Source of the DNA: Verrucomicrobiota bacterium
GTDB lineage: Bacteria > Auribacterota > JABMQX01 > JAFGEW01
DNA: 64,000 bases
Direction of reading: 5' to 3'
Assembly: GCA_016931415.1 (NCBI GenBank)
Contig: JAFGEW010000029.1
Coordinates: forward strand, 1 to 64,000
Shown: piece after piece, positions 46,519-56,310 of the stretch
How positions within the stretch are numbered: position 1 is the first letter of the stretch
Layout of the letters: each line of letters opens with the position of its first letter
Made by a program: the position numbers and the translations under genes
The notes under the pieces: model-generated
What the model was told of the DNA's origin: nothing
The model's input: only the letters and a program-made list of their open reading frames with translations
The model's database searches: none

Positions 46519-47002
46519 TGATCTCCACAGATGTCACAGATTTCACTTCGTGCTGATGGGGTGCTTGTAGTCGTTTGTGAAAAGGATCCGCCGGAACTCC
46601 GGCTTGGGACCGAAATTCAGAAGAAGACCCAGTTCAAAGCGTGTAGCCCGCAGGTAGTTCATCAGTTGGGCCACGTGCATCTCTCCCAATGACTCGACCG
46701 TCTTGAGCTCAAGTATGACCTTCCCATCTGCCACAATGTCGGCGAAGTACTCGCCGACGACTTGGCCGCGGTATGTCACCGTGATCGGTCGCTGCTGGGC
46801 GACCTTCACGCCAAGCTCGCACAACTCGACGACCATCGCGTTCTCATACACCTTCTCCAGAAACCCCAGTCCGAGGCCATTGTACACGGCATAGAACGCC
46901 TTGAGGACTCTGTCGGTCGTCGCCTTGTGCGGGAAGCGTCCCATCTCACCAACCGCGCCGGCACCTGTTCCGGGAATCTGTGTCATCTGTGTAGGTCTGT
47001 GG
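46519..47002. mobile_element. GxxExxY gene enclosed by inverted CACAGAT repeats
   Basis: Left repeat CTCCACAGATGTCACAGATT (46522-46541); right repeat reads TCTGTGTCATCTGTGTAGG on the plus strand, its inverted equivalent. The enclosed gene's stop lies at the left repeat and its longest start lies inside the right one. This gives a ~480-bp unit with terminal inverted repeats. Confidence 0.45.
46543..46986 (-). CDS. GxxExxY family protein
   Basis: 147 residues. Family motif [17 protein letters not shown] (GxxExxY), then [20 protein letters not shown], a nuclease-like core [11 protein letters not shown] (Glu-x-Lys) and [19 protein letters not shown]. The Asp ... ExK pattern recalls PD-(D/E)XK folds, though family function is not established. 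ATG 46986 is inside a repeat; ATG 46944 ([13 protein letters not shown]) may be the true start, giving 133 residues. Confidence 0.85.
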   Translation of the reverse strand: MTQIPGTGAGAVGEMGRFPHKATTDRVLKAFYAVYNGLGLGFLEKVYENAMVVELCELGVKVAQQRPITVTYRGQVVGEYFADIVADGKVILELKTVESLGEMHVAQLMNYLRATRFELGLLLNFGPKPEFRRILFTNDYKHPISTK

Positions 47003-47010
47003 TGAGTTCC

Positions 47011-47751
47011 TCACCGCCGCCGCAGGACAAGGGCGATCACCGAGCTCGCCACCACGATGAGCGTCCAGGCGAACACCGGGCTCGCGAACCAGTCGACAAC
47101 CTGGTACTCCATTCCGGGATCGAACTCGAAGGACATGCGTATCTGATCGAGGCTCGGCTTGGACTGCTCAAACTCGTCATCAAGGACATAGAAAGCAAGC
47201 GTTACCATTGACCGGTAACCGAACCACCCGTACATGCACGTTCGAACACGTCCTACACCTTCGACCGTAGACACGAGGCTACTCGAGAAGGTCCGCGTCT
47301 CCGGGTCAAAATCGATCTTTAGTTTCCTCAGAGCTCTGACAGCTTCGTGCGCTCCTTCCCTAACACGCTCGCGTACGTCTTCCTCCTTGAGCTGGGCCAT
47401 GCTCTTGATGAACTGTCTCATGCCTCGTTCTGAGGGTTGATATCCCGTCGGATATTCCTCGACCTGGAGCCACGCGTACGGACACACAAACCATTCTGGG
47501 GCGCGCTTCTGCATCGCCAGTTCGACCGTCGCCGTGTCCAACATCTTGTCGGTGAAGATGCGCCTAAGAGCCTGCTGTAGCTCCGCGTCGGGAATCCGCG
47601 TCCAGCCCTCAGGAATCCCCACCGAAAACCCGAACTTGTCGCTATGGTATCGGGTGCGTCGGCCGGCGTCCGTCTTGTCCCCGGCGGCCCAGGCTCCCGT
47701 GATGCCCCATCCGACACAGACTGCCAGCCAGACCAGCATCGTCTTGCTCAT
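47011..47751 (-). CDS. Secreted, C-terminally anchored protein
   Basis: 246 residues from ATG 47751 (GAGAGGAGAG upstream). Signal peptide ([18 protein letters not shown]), mature region beginning with [19 protein letters not shown], the opening of many PsbP/'FGFxxxxPxGW'-type domains, a helical centre, and a C-terminal hydrophobic segment ([20 protein letters not shown]) that anchors it by its tail. Function unknown; periplasmic face inferred. Confidence 0.72.
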   Translation of the reverse strand: MSKTMLVWLAVCVGWGITGAWAAGDKTDAGRRTRYHSDKFGFSVGIPEGWTRIPDAELQQALRRIFTDKMLDTATVELAMQKRAPEWFVCPYAWLQVEEYPTGYQPSERGMRQFIKSMAQLKEEDVRERVREGAHEAVRALRKLKIDFDPETRTFSSSLVSTVEGVGRVRTCMYGWFGYRSMVTLAFYVLDDEFEQSKPSLDQIRMSFEFDPGMEYQVVDWFASPVFAWTLIVVASSVIALVLRRR

Positions 47752-47828
47752 TACCCAGACTCTCCTCTCGCGCTGCGTACCCGCTAGCGCTTGGGCCAAC
47801 GCGCAGACAGAACCCGACCTTCCGTTCT

Positions 47829-47859
47829 CCCCATCTGTATCATCTGTGCAGATCTGTGG

Positions 47860-47863
<4 letters not shown>
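47829..47863 (-). repeat. CACAGAT-type repeat
   Basis: On the minus strand: GACCACAGATCTGCACAGAT followed by GATACAGAT. It directly follows the stop of sucC (47860), as the 46519 copy does for the GxxExxY gene. Confidence 0.65.
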
Positions 47864-49023
<1,160 letters not shown>

Positions 49024-49181
49024 AGCCAGCCCCTCTGCTACACGTTGTGAGCCACGAGGAGAAGTATACCAGGAGCCGCGCGATGTGTCGCCCCTTTCTG
49101 TGCGGCGGCGGCATCGTTGCCCGACGAAGGTGGGCTGCCGGTTGCTGCGGCGGGCGTGTTGGGCGCCGCTTTGGCATGTCA

Positions 49182-49204
49182 CCTGAGGGCAAGATGCCCT
49201 CAGG
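49182..49204. repeat. GGGCAnnnTGCCC-type palindrome
   Basis: CCTGAGGGCA AGA TGCCCTCAGG, a 10-bp stem between sucC and the acyl-CoA synthetase gene; companion of 37888-37908. Confidence 0.65.
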
Positions 49205-49225
49205 ACGGCCGGCGGGACGCCTGCG

Positions 49226-51685
49226 TTACAGTCCGGTTTTGAGACGGTAGCGGAGGTACTTGCCGAAGGTGCGGGTCGCGTCGTCGACGAGGTGGAACAC
49301 GGGGATATCGTTGGCCTGGAGCAGCTCGCGCATCGGCTCGTAGAGGCGGCCCGATTCGATCGGCACGATGAACGGCTTGCGGGTCTCGCGCCGGATGCGG
49401 ATGAGGTGCGTGGCGACGCTGCCTTCAGCACGGATATCCTCGTTCTCAACCCCGTCGAGCGTGGTCAGCATGGCGGTCTCGGGCACGATCGAAATGATAC
49501 CCGCATCAACGTTCTTGTCGCCCAGAATCGCGCGGACGACGTCGGCGTACGTCTGGTCGTTGGCGATCGGGGTGAGGTCGAGGATCTCGGAGACATCAAC
49601 GACGTCGGCGATGCGGTAGCGGGCGAACGTCTCCTCGACACGGGCGAGCGTCGAGTCGTCGAGGCTGGCGATCCTGAACAGCGGGCTCTCACGGCCGTCC
49701 TGGACGTTGTCGCCGATGGCGCACTTCTCGAAGCCGGCGTTGCTCACGGCGCCGATGTGGGCGTGCTGCTTCGAGTGGTCGAGCGTTGTGTCCGCCAGCA
49801 GCGAGCAGAGCTTGAGCATGTCCTGGAACTCGCCAAGCTCGCCGGCGACGTAGACACCCGCGGCCTCGAGCACGGCCCGGGCGACCGGGTAGTCGCCGGC
49901 GACCGACGCGGCGTGGCCTGTGGCCGCGCTCTTGCCCTCGGGCGTGCGGCCTGCCTTGTAGGCAACGATCGCGCGGCCGCGCGCGACGACCTCGCGCGCG
50001 GTGCGGGCGAACTCGAGTCCGTCGAGCTCGTTGAAGCCCTCGACATAGATGCCGAACACGTCGATCCCGTCGTGATCCTTGAGATACTTGAGGTAGTCGC
50101 TCAGCGTCAGGTCGAGCTGGTTGCCGATCGAGACGCTTACGGGCGGGTTAATCACGCCGGCCAGGTCGCTCTGGCGCGCGAGCATGAACGCGCCGCTCTG
50201 GCAGATGAGCGCACAGTTGCGCTTGCCCCGGTCGTCGGCAGAGCTCTTGTGACGCGGGGTGAACCGGGTGTCCACGCGGCCGTAGACGTTACCGAGCGTG
50301 TTCGGGCCGTTGACGACGGGACCGCCGTCACTTGACGGCGCGCCGTCGCTTGACGGCGCGCCGCCGGGTGTCGCATGCGCGTCGGCGAGCATCCGGCGCA
50401 GGTGCTCATTGCGCTCCTGGCCGCGCTCGGTCTCGCCGAAGCCGGCGCTGATGACGAGGATCGCCTCGGCGAGATTGCGCGTGATGAGCTCCTCAACCAC
50501 GTCGGCGGCGGTACGGCCCGGCGGACCCTCGGCGGCCACGCCGACGACGAACAGGTCGAGCTTGCGGCCCGCGAGCCGCGCCGCCAGTTCGTCCCATGTC
50601 GGCACGCACGCACAACCATGGACCTCGGTCTCCTGCGGATGGATGATGAACACGTCCTCGGGCCGGACGCCCGAGTTGAGCAGGTTCGTCAGGATCGTGC
50701 CGGCCGGACTGCCCTTGCGGCCCGAGACGCCGACGAGCCCCACGGTGGTTGGATCAAGCAGCTTGCCCACCTTGCGATACGGCCGCGGCGCCGGCGCGGG
50801 CCGGTTCGCCTCGAAGCGCAGCACGCCGTCGAGCGGCACGAGCCTCCCTTCGACGGCGACGTACGGATTGACCTCGCACTCGACGATGTTCCATGCCGCG
50901 CCCGGATTGGTCCTGCAAAATGCCGCCTTGAGATCGCGGAAGGCTCGCACAACGCCGGTCAACTCGTCGTCGCTCACCTGGCGCCGCGTGCCGCGCATTG
51001 TGCCCGACAGCGCGCGGTAGACGGCGGGGCGCTGGACAAAGCCGGTGATCGCCTCGTCCGAGAGCATCTCGGCCGATGCGACGGCGAATCCCTCGCCCGC
51101 CCCGAGCCGCTCGTTGAAGAAGTCGGCGTGGATGCCGCCGGTGCCGAGCACGATGATCGGGCCGAACGCGCGATCGGACCGCACGCCGATCATGAGCTCC
51201 CCGCCGAACACGGCGTCGTAGCGCACCTGCTCGACGACAAGGAACCCGACGATGCTCTCGCGGATGCGCGCTTCGAGCGCGCCCCGCGCCTCGGGCGCGC
51301 CGGGATCGGCGAGCAGCCCGCCCGGCAGGTGGCCGGCCATGGCTGCGTTCTCGACGAGCCACGCCGCGTACGTCACCGGCACCTCGCGCGTCATCTCAAG
51401 AACGGCGCCGGTCACTTCGTCGGGGTAGACGTTGAGGCGCACGCCGCCGGCCTCGGTCTTGTGCGTGATAAGCGGCGAGACGACTTTGACAACGACGCGC
51501 CGGTCGCCGAACAGCGCGAGCGCCGCGTCGGCGAGGGTCTCACCGGCAGGCAGAAAAACGTGCCGCGGCACGCCGAGGCCCATGTGCGCAAGCACGTCGT
51601 AGACCTCGTGCTCGAACAACGTGGAACGACCCTCGCCGGTTACGTGTGCAAACAGGCCGGCGATCGCGTCGAGATCGTTGCTCAT
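49226..51685 (-). CDS. ADP-forming acetyl/acyl-CoA synthetase, fused subunits
   Basis: 819 residues from ATG 51685 (GAGGGGAGC upstream). N-terminal ~330 residues form an ATP-grasp unit ([31 protein letters not shown]), followed by a CoA-binding Rossmann domain ([19 protein letters not shown]) and succinyl-CoA-ligase-like domains ([52 protein letters not shown], where His carries the phosphate). This order, beta before alpha, occurs in fused NDP-forming ligases. It makes ATP from acyl-CoA or the reverse. A tandem 18-bp repeat (50323-50358) encodes an APSSDG linker. Confidence 0.85.
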   Translation of the reverse strand: MSNDLDAIAGLFAHVTGEGRSTLFEHEVYDVLAHMGLGVPRHVFLPAGETLADAALALFGDRRVVVKVVSPLITHKTEAGGVRLNVYPDEVTGAVLEMTREVPVTYAAWLVENAAMAGHLPGGLLADPGAPEARGALEARIRESIVGFLVVEQVRYDAVFGGELMIGVRSDRAFGPIIVLGTGGIHADFFNERLGAGEGFAVASAEMLSDEAITGFVQRPAVYRALSGTMRGTRRQVSDDELTGVVRAFRDLKAAFCRTNPGAAWNIVECEVNPYVAVEGRLVPLDGVLRFEANRPAPAPRPYRKVGKLLDPTTVGLVGVSGRKGSPAGTILTNLLNSGVRPEDVFIIHPQETEVHGCACVPTWDELAARLAGRKLDLFVVGVAAEGPPGRTAADVVEELITRNLAEAILVISAGFGETERGQERNEHLRRMLADAHATPGGAPSSDGAPSSDGGPVVNGPNTLGNVYGRVDTRFTPRHKSSADDRGKRNCALICQSGAFMLARQSDLAGVINPPVSVSIGNQLDLTLSDYLKYLKDHDGIDVFGIYVEGFNELDGLEFARTAREVVARGRAIVAYKAGRTPEGKSAATGHAASVAGDYPVARAVLEAAGVYVAGELGEFQDMLKLCSLLADTTLDHSKQHAHIGAVSNAGFEKCAIGDNVQDGRESPLFRIASLDDSTLARVEETFARYRIADVVDVSEILDLTPIANDQTYADVVRAILGDKNVDAGIISIVPETAMLTTLDGVENEDIRAEGSVATHLIRIRRETRKPFIVPIESGRLYEPMRELLQANDIPVFHLVDDATRTFGKYLRYRLKTGL
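50323..50358. repeat. Tandem 18-bp repeat in coding sequence
   Basis: CGCCGTCACTTGACGGCG then CGCCGTCGCTTGACGGCG, each itself palindromic, in frame with the ligase gene. Confidence 0.8.
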
Positions 51686-51749
51686 GCTCCCCTCGTCATC
51701 GGTCCGCGCGCCGTGCGGCGTCTCAGCGGGCAGTCCCCGCAAAGCACAA

Positions 51750-51775
51750 CAGGCCGTTCCGCGTGGAACGGCCTG
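51750..51775 (-). terminator. Hairpin after rpsD
   Basis: CAGGCCGTTCC / GGAACGGCCTG, an 11-bp stem with a 4-nt loop, 83 nt past the rpsD stop on the minus strand and 65 nt before the next gene. Followed by TTGTGCTTT, a poor U-run, so termination is likely but not certain. Confidence 0.6.
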
Positions 51776-51857
51776 TAAGAATACGATCTGCACAGAGCGA
51801 CCTTTCGGCCGCGTCCATCCGCATCGGCAACGCCGCCTGCCTCCTCCGAAGAGCGGA

Positions 51858-52490
51858 TCAGATGCCCGAGTACAGCTCGGCGATATAGGACAACTCGAAC
51901 TCGATCGGGAAATTACCCGGCACCGGCTCGGCGACGAGCTCGACTTCCTTCTTGTCGCCGCTGGTGAACTGCAGATACTCGGGCAGATCGAGACGCGGGT
52001 TCTCGCGCGCGTCCTTCGTCTGCACGCAGCCCTCCATCTTGGGCGACAGCGTCACGCGGTCCCCGATCTCGAGCACGGCCGACGGGATGTCGAGCCGCTT
52101 GCCGTTGACGTAGGCGTGGCCGTGCACGACCACCTGCCGCGCCGCCGGGATCGAGCGCGCCCATCCGGCACGGAAGATCACGTTGTCAATGCGCGACTCC
52201 AGGATGCCGATCAGGCGCCCTGCCCAGCCCTGAGGATGCTTGCGCGCCGCCATGCCCTTCTTGCTCATCCGGATGAACCGGCGGAGCTGGCGCTCGCCGA
52301 GGCCGTAGTGGTAGCGCAGCTTCTGCTTCTCCTGCAGCCGGATCGCATAGTCCGACAGCTTGCGGCGGCGCTTGCTGGCCATGCCGGGCGGGGTCGCCCG
52401 CTTGGCGACAGCGCCGGGCTTGCCCAGCCCCGGGAGCTCGACCCCCAAGCGCCTCTGAATCCTGTACTTCGGTCCAGTATACCGTCCCAT
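51858..52490 (-). CDS. rpsD: 30S ribosomal protein S4
   Basis: 210 residues from ATG 52490 (AAGGAGCGGA upstream). N-terminal MGRYTGPKYRIQRRLGVELP, S4 RNA-binding domain with SRIDNVIFRAGWARSIPAAR, QVVVHGHAYVNGKRLDIPS and C-terminal IAELYSGI. Binds 16S rRNA early in small-subunit assembly. It stands alone, not in the usual rpsM-rpsK-rpsD-rpoA operon. The zinc-binding Cys cluster of some S4 proteins is absent. Confidence 0.96.
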   Translation of the reverse strand: MGRYTGPKYRIQRRLGVELPGLGKPGAVAKRATPPGMASKRRRKLSDYAIRLQEKQKLRYHYGLGERQLRRFIRMSKKGMAARKHPQGWAGRLIGILESRIDNVIFRAGWARSIPAARQVVVHGHAYVNGKRLDIPSAVLEIGDRVTLSPKMEGCVQTKDARENPRLDLPEYLQFTSGDKKEVELVAEPVPGNFPIEFELSYIAELYSGI

Positions 52491-52773
52491 TCCGCTCCTT
52501 GTCCGCGGGGCCGAAACCCCGTCCTCGGGGCCGAACGCCCCCAAACGTCGTTGTCTGAAGCTCCTAATCAGCCGGACCTACGACGGTCCGGAGAACCGGG
52601 ACACCCATCCGTAGGCCGTGCTTTATAGCCGCACCCGCCACCGGATGCAAGAGGAGTTTTTGCCGGAAAACTGCGCCGTCCGGACCCGCCGGCCCACCAT
52701 TGTTGTTGACGCCGATCCCGTTTCCTGCGACCGTAGCGACTGTGCAGGGAGGCCGGATTGGAGTACTCACGCC

Positions 52774-53073
52774 GTGACGAACCAAGACAAGAGCGGCATC
52801 GCTCAGTATGACTCTCTTGAACGGTGGCGCTGCCCGATGCTGGGCGGGCCCGTGCATTTCGGCTACTGCCGCACGGTCAATGACGGGCTCCCGTGCGCCA
52901 GGGTGCTCGAGTGCTGGATCCAGACGCTGCCGCTCGTCGAGTTCCTCAAGGCCAATTACCGGCCCGAAGATATCCAGCGCGCGCTCAACACCAAGCCGAA
53001 GGGCCGCCTCGACCGCATGAAAGAAGCGGTCGAAAACGCCTCCCAAGTCGACCCGCCTGAAACCGACGCCTAG
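52774..53073 (+). CDS. Small Cys-rich hypothetical protein
   Basis: 99 residues from GTG 52774 with a GGAG upstream; the frame is open farther but without support. Four Cys lie at the centre: RCPMLGGPVHFGYC, then LPCARVLECW, spacing that suggests a metal centre. The C-terminal half is helical (LVEFLKANYRPEDIQRAL). Precedes the isomerase-like gene by 142 nt on the same strand. Family not recognised beyond the pattern. Confidence 0.65.
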   Translation: MTNQDKSGIAQYDSLERWRCPMLGGPVHFGYCRTVNDGLPCARVLECWIQTLPLVEFLKANYRPEDIQRALNTKPKGRLDRMKEAVENASQVDPPETDA

Positions 53074-53215
53074 CGCCCCGTCGTTCTCGACGCTGTCCCG
53101 AACGCCGCGAGACCCGAGCCAAACGGTCCTTGTGGCCCCACGCCGTGGTGGAGTATCGTTCAGGCACCCCGAGTAGCGGCCGCTCGAAGCCAGACATGTG
53201 GAGGTTGAAGGGACA

Positions 53216-54622
53216 ATGAAAGACGGCAAGACGGTCTTTGGACTCATCATCGGCAACCGCGGGTTCTTCCCCGACCGGCTCGCGCAAGAGGGCCGCGACG
53301 AGATGGTCAAGCTCCTCGCCGACGCGGGCTATGGCGTCGTGGCCGTCGGCCCGAAGGACACGAAGTTCGGCGCGATCGAGACGCGGCGAGAAGCCAAGAT
53401 CTGCGCCGAGCTGTTCAGGAAGCACCGCGACGAGATCGACGGCGTCGTGGTGTCACTGCCCAACTTCGGCGATGAGCGCGGCGTGGCCGACACGCTGCTC
53501 ATGGCGGGGCTCAACGTACCGGTGCTCATGCAGGCTTACCCCGATGAGCCGGGCAAAATGGACATCGCCAACCGGCGCGATAGTCTCTGCGGCAAGATGT
53601 CGGCCTGCAACAACCTGGCCCAGTACCGCATCCCCTACTCCCTTACCGAGCTTCATACGGTCTCGCCCGATTCGGACAGTTTCCGGCAGGATCTGGCCGA
53701 CTTCGCCGCGACATGCCGCGTCGTCGCCGGCCTGCGCAACGCGCGCCTCGGCGCGATCGGCGCGCGGCCGGCGGCATTCAACACGGTGCGCTACAGCGAG
53801 AAGATTCTCCAGCTTTCCGGCATCAGCGTCGAGACCATCGACCTGAGCGAGGTGCTGGGCCGCGTCGAGCGGCTCAAGGAAGGCGAGTACAAGGACAAGC
53901 TCGACGCGCTCAGGAAATACATCTCCTGCAAGGGCATCCCCGCCGAGTCGCTCGTGAAGATGGCCAAGCTCGGCGTCGTCGTGGATCGCTGGGTCGAGGA
54001 GAACGACCTCGACGGCACGGCGTTCCAGTGCTGGACGGCGATCGAGGAGTACTTCGGCGTGGTGCCGTGCGCGATCATGAGCATGATGAGCGACGCGCTC
54101 CGCCCAAGTGCCTGCGAGGTTGACGTCGCCGGGCTGGTCGGCATGCTTGCGCTCGCCCGCGCGGCGCAGTCACCCAGCATGCTGCTCGACTGGAACAACA
54201 ACTACGGTGACGACCCAGACAAGGCCGTCGCCTTCCATTGCAGCAACCTGCCGCGGTCGGTCTTCGCCGACGTGCGCATGTCGTGCCAGGACATTCTGGC
54301 GGGCACGGTCGGGACCGAGAACGCCTACGGCACCCTCGTGGGCCGCATCAAACCGGGCCCGATGACCTTCTGCCGCGTCGACACCGACGACGAGAACGGC
54401 ACCATCCGCAGCTACGTCGGCGAGGGCGAGTTCACTGACGACCCGCTCGAGACCTTCGGCGGCTACGGCGTCGTCGAGATCCCCGACTTCCAGGAGCTCC
54501 TCGCCTACATCTGCGACATGGGCTTCGAGCACCACGTCGCCGCCACCCTGAGCGAGGTGGCCGACCCCATCTACGAGGCCTTCGACAAGTACCTGGGGTG
54601 GGACGTGTACTATCACGAGTAG
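53216..54622 (+). CDS. L-fucose/L-arabinose isomerase-like protein
   Basis: 468 residues. Start at ATG 53216; an in-frame GTG/ATG six codons earlier is less likely. N-terminal Rossmann-like region (FGLIIGNRGFFPDRLAQEG, DGVVVSLPNFGDERG), middle AYPDEPGKMDIANRRDSLCG, then DWNNNYGDDPDKAVAFHCSN and the C-terminal MTFCRVDTDDENG. These match the fucose isomerase family, which isomerises aldoses with Mn2+. No sugar operon nearby, so substrate is open. Confidence 0.8.
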   Translation: MKDGKTVFGLIIGNRGFFPDRLAQEGRDEMVKLLADAGYGVVAVGPKDTKFGAIETRREAKICAELFRKHRDEIDGVVVSLPNFGDERGVADTLLMAGLNVPVLMQAYPDEPGKMDIANRRDSLCGKMSACNNLAQYRIPYSLTELHTVSPDSDSFRQDLADFAATCRVVAGLRNARLGAIGARPAAFNTVRYSEKILQLSGISVETIDLSEVLGRVERLKEGEYKDKLDALRKYISCKGIPAESLVKMAKLGVVVDRWVEENDLDGTAFQCWTAIEEYFGVVPCAIMSMMSDALRPSACEVDVAGLVGMLALARAAQSPSMLLDWNNNYGDDPDKAVAFHCSNLPRSVFADVRMSCQDILAGTVGTENAYGTLVGRIKPGPMTFCRVDTDDENGTIRSYVGEGEFTDDPLETFGGYGVVEIPDFQELLAYICDMGFEHHVAATLSEVADPIYEAFDKYLGWDVYYHE

Positions 54623-54667
54623 GCGGGTGCGGGACGTCATAAGGCCCCATCCACGACGGTGTTGTGT

Positions 54668-54696
54668 GACTTGATGTCGCAATCTGCGACCTCAAG
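54668..54696. promoter_or_regulatory. Palindrome 1 upstream of the ORF6N gene
   Basis: ACTTGATGTCGCA atc TGCGACCTCAAG (centre 54681-54683), nearly perfect 12-13-bp arms. Same motif at 54792-54819 and inside the gene at 55041-55069; a possible autoregulatory operator. Confidence 0.6.
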
Positions 54697-54791
54697 ATGG
54701 CGCTGTGTCGGCCGAATCTGGCAAAAACAGAGCGAATATTCCCTTGACATGGTGTTCTGATCCTGCTACAAACGTGCGGTCACGTGGGGCG

Positions 54792-54819
54792 TTTGAGGTG
54801 CCGATCTGGCACCTCAAGT
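54792..54819. promoter_or_regulatory. Palindrome 2 upstream of the ORF6N gene
   Basis: TTTGAGGTGCC GATC TGGCACCTCAAGT, with the outer TGAgGT/ACcTCA of palindrome 1 but GCC in the inner arms. It lies 20 nt before the gene's ATG, over the likely ribosome site, so binding there would block translation or transcription. Confidence 0.6.
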
Positions 54820-54838
54820 CAGTCGAGGGGAGGACGAC

Positions 54839-55390
54839 ATGGCTGACGAGAAAGCGCTGGTTCCGCTCGAGCGCGTGGAGAGCCGCATCCTGGTGATCCG
54901 CGGGCAGAAGGTGATCGTCGACAGCGATCTGGCGGAGCTATACGAGGTGACGACAACGCGCCTCAATGAGCAGCTTCGCAGGAATATGGATCGTTTCCCT
55001 CCGGATTTCGCTTTCCAGCTGACACAGAAGGAGTTCCGGAACTTGATGTCGCAATCTGCGACATCAAGTCGGTGGGGTGGACGCCGCAAGCTGCCTTACG
55101 CCTTCACCGAGCACGGCGCGATCATGGCGGCGAGCGTGCTGAACTCGGCACGGGCGGTCGAGGTGAGCATCTTCGTCGTGCGGGCGTTCGTGCGGCTGCG
55201 CGAGGTGATCGCGTCCCACAAGGAGCTTGCCCGCAAGCTGGAAGAGCTCGAACGCAAGCTCGCCACGCACGACGAGCAGATCCTCATGCTCCTCGGTGCC
55301 ATCCGCCAACTCGCAACGCCGCCAAAGCCGGGGAAGCGCGGGCGGAGCGGGTTTGCGCCCCGTGACGAGGAAGGGCGGGCGAAGCCATGA
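54839..55390 (+). CDS. ORF6N domain protein
   Basis: 183 residues. N-terminal ORF6N/KilA-N-like DNA-binding region: VESRILVIRGQKVIVDSDLAEL, TTTRLNEQLRRN, RFPPDFAFQLTQKEF, GGRRKLPYAFTEHGAIMA and a long C-terminal helix. Such proteins occur in phage anti-repressors and as stand-alone genes. Ser-Gln-Ser-Ala-Thr-Ser at ~70 is encoded by palindrome 3. Its stop overlaps the start of the next gene (ATGA). A GGGAGGACGAC stretch before the ATG is a good ribosome site. Confidence 0.85.
   Translation: MADEKALVPLERVESRILVIRGQKVIVDSDLAELYEVTTTRLNEQLRRNMDRFPPDFAFQLTQKEFRNLMSQSATSSRWGGRRKLPYAFTEHGAIMAASVLNSARAVEVSIFVVRAFVRLREVIASHKELARKLEELERKLATHDEQILMLLGAIRQLATPPKPGKRGRSGFAPRDEEGRAKP
55041..55069. repeat. 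Palindrome 3 inside the ORF6N gene
   Basis: ACTTGATGTCGCA atc TGCGACATCAAGT, a perfect 13-bp inverted repeat, identical to palindrome 1 but for one base plus the last one or two positions. Confidence 0.8.
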
Positions 55391-56310
55391 GCTACGACTT
55401 GTTCTTCGAGTGCATGCCCGGGCAGCCGCGTCCGAGCCGGGCGGCTCTCCTCGCCTACTTTGAGCAGCGGCCGAACTACCAGGTCTCGGGCGACCAAGCG
55501 ATCTACGAGAACAAGGACACGGGCGCCTACTTCATCTTGGATTACGACGAGTCGGTAGCGGAGGAGCTGGAGAACGCCTCACGGCTGCCAGTCGTGGCAG
55601 ACATCAACTACCTGCGCCCGCACTTCTTCGCCTGGGAGGGCGGGATCGAGCTTGCGGCCTTCGTCCGCCACTTCGGTCTTCTGGCGTGGTCGCCACAGAG
55701 CGAGCGAACAGTCCACCTGAAACCCGACGACGTGTACCAGGATTGGTGGGCATCGAGCGAGCGCACCACGCTCAAGCTGCTGAGATCCGGTGAGGTACCG
55801 ATGCCGCGCTATGCTCTTCCTACGCCACTGCTCGACCGGATCTGGAGATGGAACTACGGTCTGCAGGCGCTTCAGGAGCGCCTCGGCGAGAGCATCTTCG
55901 TCCCGAGGATCTCGATGCTCGACATCGAGGGCTCGCCGCGCTCGATGGTTGTGTGGTCTGACGCCATACCGATCGCGTTACCGGCGGTTGATTACGTGGT
56001 GCTCTACAGGAAGGAGACTCAGCCCCGCAGGCTCTTCGGGCGCCGTAAGGACCATGACCTTGTGCTCAAGCCGTACCATGAGTGCGAACCGCTCATCATC
56101 TCGTTCGGAACGGCGAATGAGGTCCCGCCGTGCAGGCTGCTGCGGTATGTGGATCCTCCTGCGAGCGTGATCACGCTTTTCAGGAAGGGAAAGGCGCTCG
56201 AAGGCAAGCTTCGCGGTATCCGCTTCGAGGAGGTACTCAACGAGGAGCTCGTCCCCCAGGGAGACTCCCTGCCTCCGGAACGCGCCGCGCCGCCGGACCC
56301 TAGGAGGTGA
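55387..56310 (+). CDS. Hypothetical protein coupled to ORF6N gene
   Basis: 307 residues, starts MSYDLFFECMPGQPRP and overlaps the ORF6N stop (ATGA). No membrane segment. Aromatic-rich centre (NYLRPHFFAWEGGIELAAFV, VYQDWWASSERTT) and an Arg-rich LFGRRKDHDLVLKP. I do not recognise the family. The end overlaps the convergent DegT gene by 11 nt. A co-function with ORF6N is suggested only by coupling. Confidence 0.68.
   Translation: MSYDLFFECMPGQPRPSRAALLAYFEQRPNYQVSGDQAIYENKDTGAYFILDYDESVAEELENASRLPVVADINYLRPHFFAWEGGIELAAFVRHFGLLAWSPQSERTVHLKPDDVYQDWWASSERTTLKLLRSGEVPMPRYALPTPLLDRIWRWNYGLQALQERLGESIFVPRISMLDIEGSPRSMVVWSDAIPIALPAVDYVVLYRKETQPRRLFGRRKDHDLVLKPYHECEPLIISFGTANEVPPCRLLRYVDPPASVITLFRKGKALEGKLRGIRFEEVLNEELVPQGDSLPPERAAPPDPRR

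Noticed and set aside
46505-46542. T-box or tryptophan attenuator before trpS
   Set aside because: Only 38 nt to the next gene, and filled by a CACAGAT repeat; no specifier or T-box sequence.
52572-52591. CCGGACC-tacgac-GGTCCGG hairpin between rpsD and the Cys-rich gene
   Set aside because: Stem of only 7 bp in GC-rich DNA, no T-run, and sits between divergent genes, so no terminator or operator can be claimed.
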